DNA of 64,000 bases from Brachycybe producta (Eukaryota; Arthropoda; Diplopoda; Playtdesmida; Andrognathidae). The stretch spans positions 1,570,001-1,634,000 of the forward strand of contig JAUPFP010000037.1 in the NCBI GenBank assembly GCA_036925085.1, read 5' to 3'. The translations under genes and the position numbers were made by a program. The first letter of the stretch is position 1; each line of letters begins with the position of its first letter. Under the pieces are notes generated by a model. That model saw only the letters and a program-made list of their open reading frames with translations. It had not been told where the DNA came from and made no database searches. Positions 59,552 to 64,000 of the stretch are shown one piece after another.

Positions 59552-62500
59552 CTTTCATAAAATACATAATTAGCGCTGATCAGCATTAATTAAAAATATC
59601 AGTTTTGTATGTTCAAGACTACCTTGAATTGGCATGCTGTCACTTCCGCGGTCTCTAGTTTTAACGTAGAAACATGCAGCAGCAAGAATAATCAAGAGAA
59701 TAATTATGGTGCATGTGATTGGCACGATTACGTAAAAATTCAAGTATGATATGAGGCTATCGACGGAATTTCCCGTTGCATCGGACAACAGGTCTGGTGG
59801 AATGGTAGCTAACAACATAAACAGAAATTAAATTCATTGTAAGACTAGAAATTGTAACACTAATTAAGTAGTGCATATACCTCCATTGGCTCGAAGGGTT
59901 GCAAAACTGTATTCGGCCACCGATGATCCTGCACTGTTATGGGCAGTCATTCTTAATTCGTACCACGTGCCCGTCTTGAGGTTCGGAATAACTAAGCGTC
60001 TTTGTTCGGGTTTAATGGAGTTTGACACAAATGTCCACTCATTTGTCGACTTCTGCGTATATTCCACAACGTAATAAAGGATGGGGCATCCATTACTCTT
60101 CCACGTATTTAGATAGAGAGAGACAGAACTGGATGTCTCTTCGATGAGGTCGGTTTTACCAGGTGGAACAGGAACTTTGCAGTAAAAAAATTTCAAGATT
60201 TCGTTATACTTTACAGTTCAATATGTAACTGCGACAATAATACCTGAACCATTTGTAGACACAATGAGAATTTCTGAAGGAGCACCAATTCCGATCTTGT
60301 TGAACGCAGACATGTAAACCTCATATTTAGTGCCACATTCCAAACTGTTGATTCGGTAACTTCGTACGTCAGCTCCCAAAGTAATCTCATTCCATTCCCC
60401 AACGTCTTTTCGAGTTTGCAAAGTATAACCTTAAAAGAAAACAATTCCTTTTATGGTTTTAATTTTTATCCTGATTTTCCGGTTCATCGTACCCTTGATT
60501 CTGGACATTTTACTTGCGGGCGTCTTCCATTGAACTTCAATTGCATTAGAAGACAAAGACACAACTTCAAGAATGGGTGAAGCGGGCGGTGCTGAAGTAC
60601 AAATTAAGCGAATTACTTCAATTAAAATTATTCCTTGATTTTTATGTTACGACAAGGAACATACCTAGAACAATGATACTGTACGTAACTTTGTCCACAC
60701 CAAAATCATTTTGTGCTTCGCACGTATAATCTCCTGCATCTTCCTCTTGGATGTCTTTGATGGACAGTGTTCCCTCTTCAGAAATAATCACTTTTCCCAG
60801 TCCCGAAATCATTTGCTCCCTTTGTGCAATGAGTGGCAATTGTCATATTAAAAACGCTAACTTTAATAACGTTGGTTCTTACTTCCAAGTCCACTTTTTT
60901 AGTGGTTCTGGAAGTCCAACTGCCTGACACAACAGTGAAATGTCCGATTTCCAACGAGTTATGATCTTTTCGTCAAATGAAACCATTTTCCCTGGAACTA
61001 AAATTAATAAACGCATAATTTAGCTCATGGATTCACAAATTTAGTTATGTGTTAAACACCTGTTGGACCACTTGGACTTTGTGTCACAATTCGAGAAGTG
61101 GCTCCTTCGCCAGCCACCGTTATGGCCGTAATCCAGAAATCGTAGCGCCTTCCCTTTTTAAGTCCAGTCACTTCGTAATTGTGCTCGTGTGCTGGAACAG
61201 TGCGAACGACAGCATTCTGGAAGAATCTCGAAAAGGTGAAACAATTCACTACTATAGGGATCAGTATCACTAAAGTGTAGCTGTAAGACCCCAAGAAATG
61301 ATAAATATGCAATTAAGATAGATAGGTTGCACTACCTTGCCCTCTCCGGAACCCTTCCAGTAAATGGAATATGAACGAATGACTCCATTTGGATTTTCTG
61401 GTGGTTTCCACGCAACAACTACAGAGTTATCCGAGGTTGCGATAGCCTTTATGTCAACAGGTGGGCCGGGAACTTTCAATGAGAATAATAATGAAAAACT
61501 CCAGAGACCAATTCAGTTCTTTGTGGATTACCATCGTCGAGTGTCTTGCAGAAGATGATACTTGTTTTTGGTCCATCGCCTGCCTTTGTGGTCGCAAGCA
61601 CTTGAATGCTGTAATTACTAAATCTATCCAAATTATTTAATGTTAGTGAATTGGATAAAGTAATGTTGTAATTTTCAGCCAGATCCTCTGAAACAAATTT
61701 TTTTTTAATTATATTTTCTGCCGCTTTTTAATGAAATTCATTCACGTAACTCACCGAACCAGTCCGAGGCTGGTTTGTACAATACTTTATAACCCCTCAA
61801 GATTCCATTAATGGAGTCCGATGGAGGTGCCGTCCATGTCACATGGATACTCTGTGAGGTAAGGATGGTGCAGCGGACATCCGTAGGTGCCAAATTTGGA
61901 GCTATTTCATAAGTGGGTGCCATGAATTAATTCTTGACAAAATACAAAAATTAATTACAAGTCATTAGAACTTCGAACCTCCTTCCGACGTCATGACAAC
62001 TACAGGTTCAGACTGTGGCCCTTTTCCTTGACCGTTGTAAGCTCGAACAATTACTGAGTATTTGGTAAACTGCTTCAAACCTCCGATTTTAATTGATGTG
62101 ACTTCTGATCTGGGATCTGGTGTCATCAGTGTCTTGAATAAGTAAGGATCTTCTGTGTCCACTTCCTTGTAACCAACATAGTATCCTATAAGCTGACCAT
62201 TCCAGTGTTTCTCTTCAGGAACCTAAAAATACAGAATTCATTTGCTATACTACAGTAAATTTATGTTAACAGTTTGTACCTTCCATGACACTTTAAATGT
62301 TTCGGTATTTATTGACTCCACTTGCACATCTGTTGGTGGGGCAGATGGCACTATGAAATTATATTATCTTTCATTAATTGTTTTAATATTTTACGATTGG
62401 TTATAAGAGGGTACCATCTCCATTTGTTGTTATCCGCAGGATTTCACTTGCAGAACTTCGACCCTGAGTATTTTCTGCAAATATACGGAATAAGTAGCTG

Positions 62501-64000
62501 GTTGCCGGATTCAGATGTGATACAATGCTATTTGTTGGTTGTCCGTTGACAGTTTCCATAGAGACAGCTTTATCCCAGGAATCTGGAAAGGTAAATTGTG
62601 GCTTTAAGGTAAATTGTTTCTTCTAATTGACATCATCGTTATTCTGCTGTTATATACCGTGTGACTCTTTATACTGAATAATGTACTTTTTGATGGGATC
62701 ATTTCCATCATGTGCTGATTTCCAAATTAGTTCGACTGTTCTGCTGTTAAATGATGTCACCGTCACTTCTGTTGGAGCATCTGGGAATCCTGAAATAAAA
62801 TTGAGTAAGTACTCAAGTCAGTTGAACCTTCTTTATTGTAATGATTACCTCTAACTACAAGTTCCAACAGCGTGTGGTTTTTTCCGTGTTTGTTTTCGGC
62901 CAAACATGTGTACGTTCCATTATCGTCTTTAGTTACTTTGTTAATAGTTAACAGGGAAACTGCATCAGAGGCGGTGTTCGTTGTTTGGGTTTTATATCTT
63001 TTAAAATGATTGAAATATTATTTTTATTTCGTAATTAATGATATTTAATGCTATTTGTACCTGGCTTTGTTTTCTTCAATCTTGTTCTCTGCTTTATACC
63101 ACGCAATTGTCATTGGAACATCGCCTTGTACGAAACATTGCAGTTGTGCATCATCGCCAATACCAACATTCCAAAGTTTGAGGCTTTGTTTGAAATGTGG
63201 TGGAGCTAAATGTCAAAGGAACACATTAAATGTGCAAAATGTGTAAGAGTTTGTACGGACTTGTACCATGATGTAAATATTTTTTGTAATTACCGTTTAT
63301 TTTCATTTCAACAACTGCGCTCAAACCGTTACCAATGCCATTAGTGACTTTACAAAAGTAGTAACCTTCATTCGTGGCTGCAATTGATTGGATTTCTAGT
63401 GAACCATTTGCGAATATGTGCAAATTTCTTTCGTTAACAATGTGCTTTCTTAAAGACGAATCGGAAGCAACTGCGTAAAAAAGACATTTCCGTTTACAAT
63501 ATTTAATTTGCATATATGTTGCAATATTTGAATGTATATAGAAAAACCTTTAGAATGCATCCACATCACTTCAGGCTTTGGAAAACCATTTGCTTTGCAG
63601 TGCAAAATAGCAGTACTTCCTTTTACAACAGCCATGTCATATGGCTGGATGATCCAATGAGGTGGTACTGGGGATGAAACGAAAATTATATGATACTAAT
63701 TTTTAAATAAGACTGTTATCCCCAAATTTTAAGTTATATTATGCAACTTTACCCTGTACAACAAGCTGGGCCGAGTGTCTGGCGGATCCAGCTCTATTAC
63801 TTGCAATGCAAACATAGTGTCCATTGTGTTCAGGAGAGACTGAGACAATAGACAGAATGCTGGAGTGTTCATCAAAGGATCGAATTTGAATTCCCAGTTC
63901 CCCGGTCGAAATTCCCTTTCCATCTTTCTCCCAGATTAGTTTTAATGGTAGATCTCCACGACTGACAACGCAAGACACTCTGGCCAGCTGTCCCTCTACT
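58558..64000 (-). CDS. Dscam: Dscam paralog D, 3' part only (from within Ig7e to the stop)
   Basis: Fourth Dscam gene, cut by the window edge inside its Ig7e exon. The 24 exons (23 complete) all have exactly the same lengths as those of gene C. The 3508 coding nt in the window equal the matching part of C, so there is no coding indel. Encoded: rest of Ig7e, Ig8, Ig9, FN1-4, Ig10, FN5-6, TM and tail. Residue differences from C are few (for example I/L in the FN2 VDTEDPY strand). Introns are also near-identical, so the duplication of about 11.5 kb is recent. The upstream Ig1-Ig7d should lie beyond 64000. Confidence 0.93.
59115..59410. repeat. FB fold-back repeat in gene D tail intron
   Basis: Left arm from ctcaaactctggttattcaattttc, right arm to tttcttcttagtgttgctcttg. 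Homologous to the copy in gene C, with both arms better kept. Confidence 0.7.
59623..60997 (-). CDS. Dscam: Gene D exons 28-33: Ig10, FNIII 5-6 and transmembrane exon
   Basis: Exons: 60997-60883 and 60819-60665 (Ig10); 60591-60493 and 60429-60244 (FN5); 60174-59881 (FN6); 59808-59623 (TM). The TM exon differs from C by about one residue (DSMPIQG versus DSVPIQG). Confidence 0.92.
61060..63667 (-). CDS. Dscam: Gene D exons 16-27: Ig8, Ig9 and FNIII 1-4
   Basis: Exons: 63667-63548 and 63470-63294 (Ig8); 63205-63061 and 62997-62849 (Ig9); 62789-62658 and 62582-62415 (FN1); 62350-62280 and 62222-61979 (FN2); 61901-61755 and 61687-61532 (FN3); 61472-61336 and 61216-61060 (FN4). Ig8 shows the most changes relative to C in this block. 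Confidence 0.92.
63753..64000 (-). CDS. Dscam: Gene D exon 15 (Ig7e), truncated by the window edge
   Basis: 248 of an expected 291 nt. It encodes CVVSRGDLPLKLIWEKDG and the SFDEHSSILSI strand, almost identical to Ig7e of A and C. Confidence 0.92.

Overview
The window is animal nuclear DNA. It is AT-rich, has spliceosomal introns and is littered with small transposons. It holds a cluster of Dscam (Down syndrome cell adhesion molecule) paralogs of arthropod type. The Ig1 and Ig2 sequences, the conserved PYAT motif in the tail and the Ig/FNIII order all match arthropod Dscam. Many complete Dscam paralogs side by side, without big alternative-exon arrays for Ig2 or Ig3, is a pattern known from chelicerates and centipedes rather than insects or crustaceans. 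I lean towards a chelicerate or myriapod but cannot name the species.

Layout: gene A (+, 21-13436) and gene B (+, 29992-46166) face gene C (-, 46775-57267) and gene D (-, 58558 to beyond 64000, 5' part missing). I rebuilt 38, 37, 38 and 24 coding exons by splice sites and phase. The joined lengths of A, B and C are exact multiples of three and end in stops (about 2162, 2169 and 2173 residues). Each complete gene encodes a signal peptide, Ig1-Ig6, FIVE consecutive Ig7-type domains, Ig8-Ig9, FNIII 1-4, Ig10, FNIII 5-6, one transmembrane helix and a short tail of about 140 residues. That makes 14 Ig domains instead of the usual 10. The five Ig7 exons are separated by introns of only 32-60 bp.

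C and D are a very recent tandem duplicate. A and C are old paralogs in opposite orientation, but they are nearly identical across the Ig7 block, introns included, which points to gene conversion.

Between A and B (13.4-30 kb) lies a tandem segmental duplication carrying two small secreted six-cysteine CS-alpha-beta (defensin-like) genes. Each has a TATA box, a 5'UTR intron, a signal-peptide exon and a mature-peptide exon. The second copy is swollen by nested hAT-like and Harbinger-like elements whose target-site duplications can be read. A fold-back repeat family with arms over 100 bp recurs at least 16 times, mostly in Dscam introns. Gene B intron 1 contains a 650-bp minisatellite. There are fragments of a LINE reverse transcriptase, a hAT transposase and pogo/Tigger-like MITEs. 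I saw no tRNA, rRNA or CRISPR.
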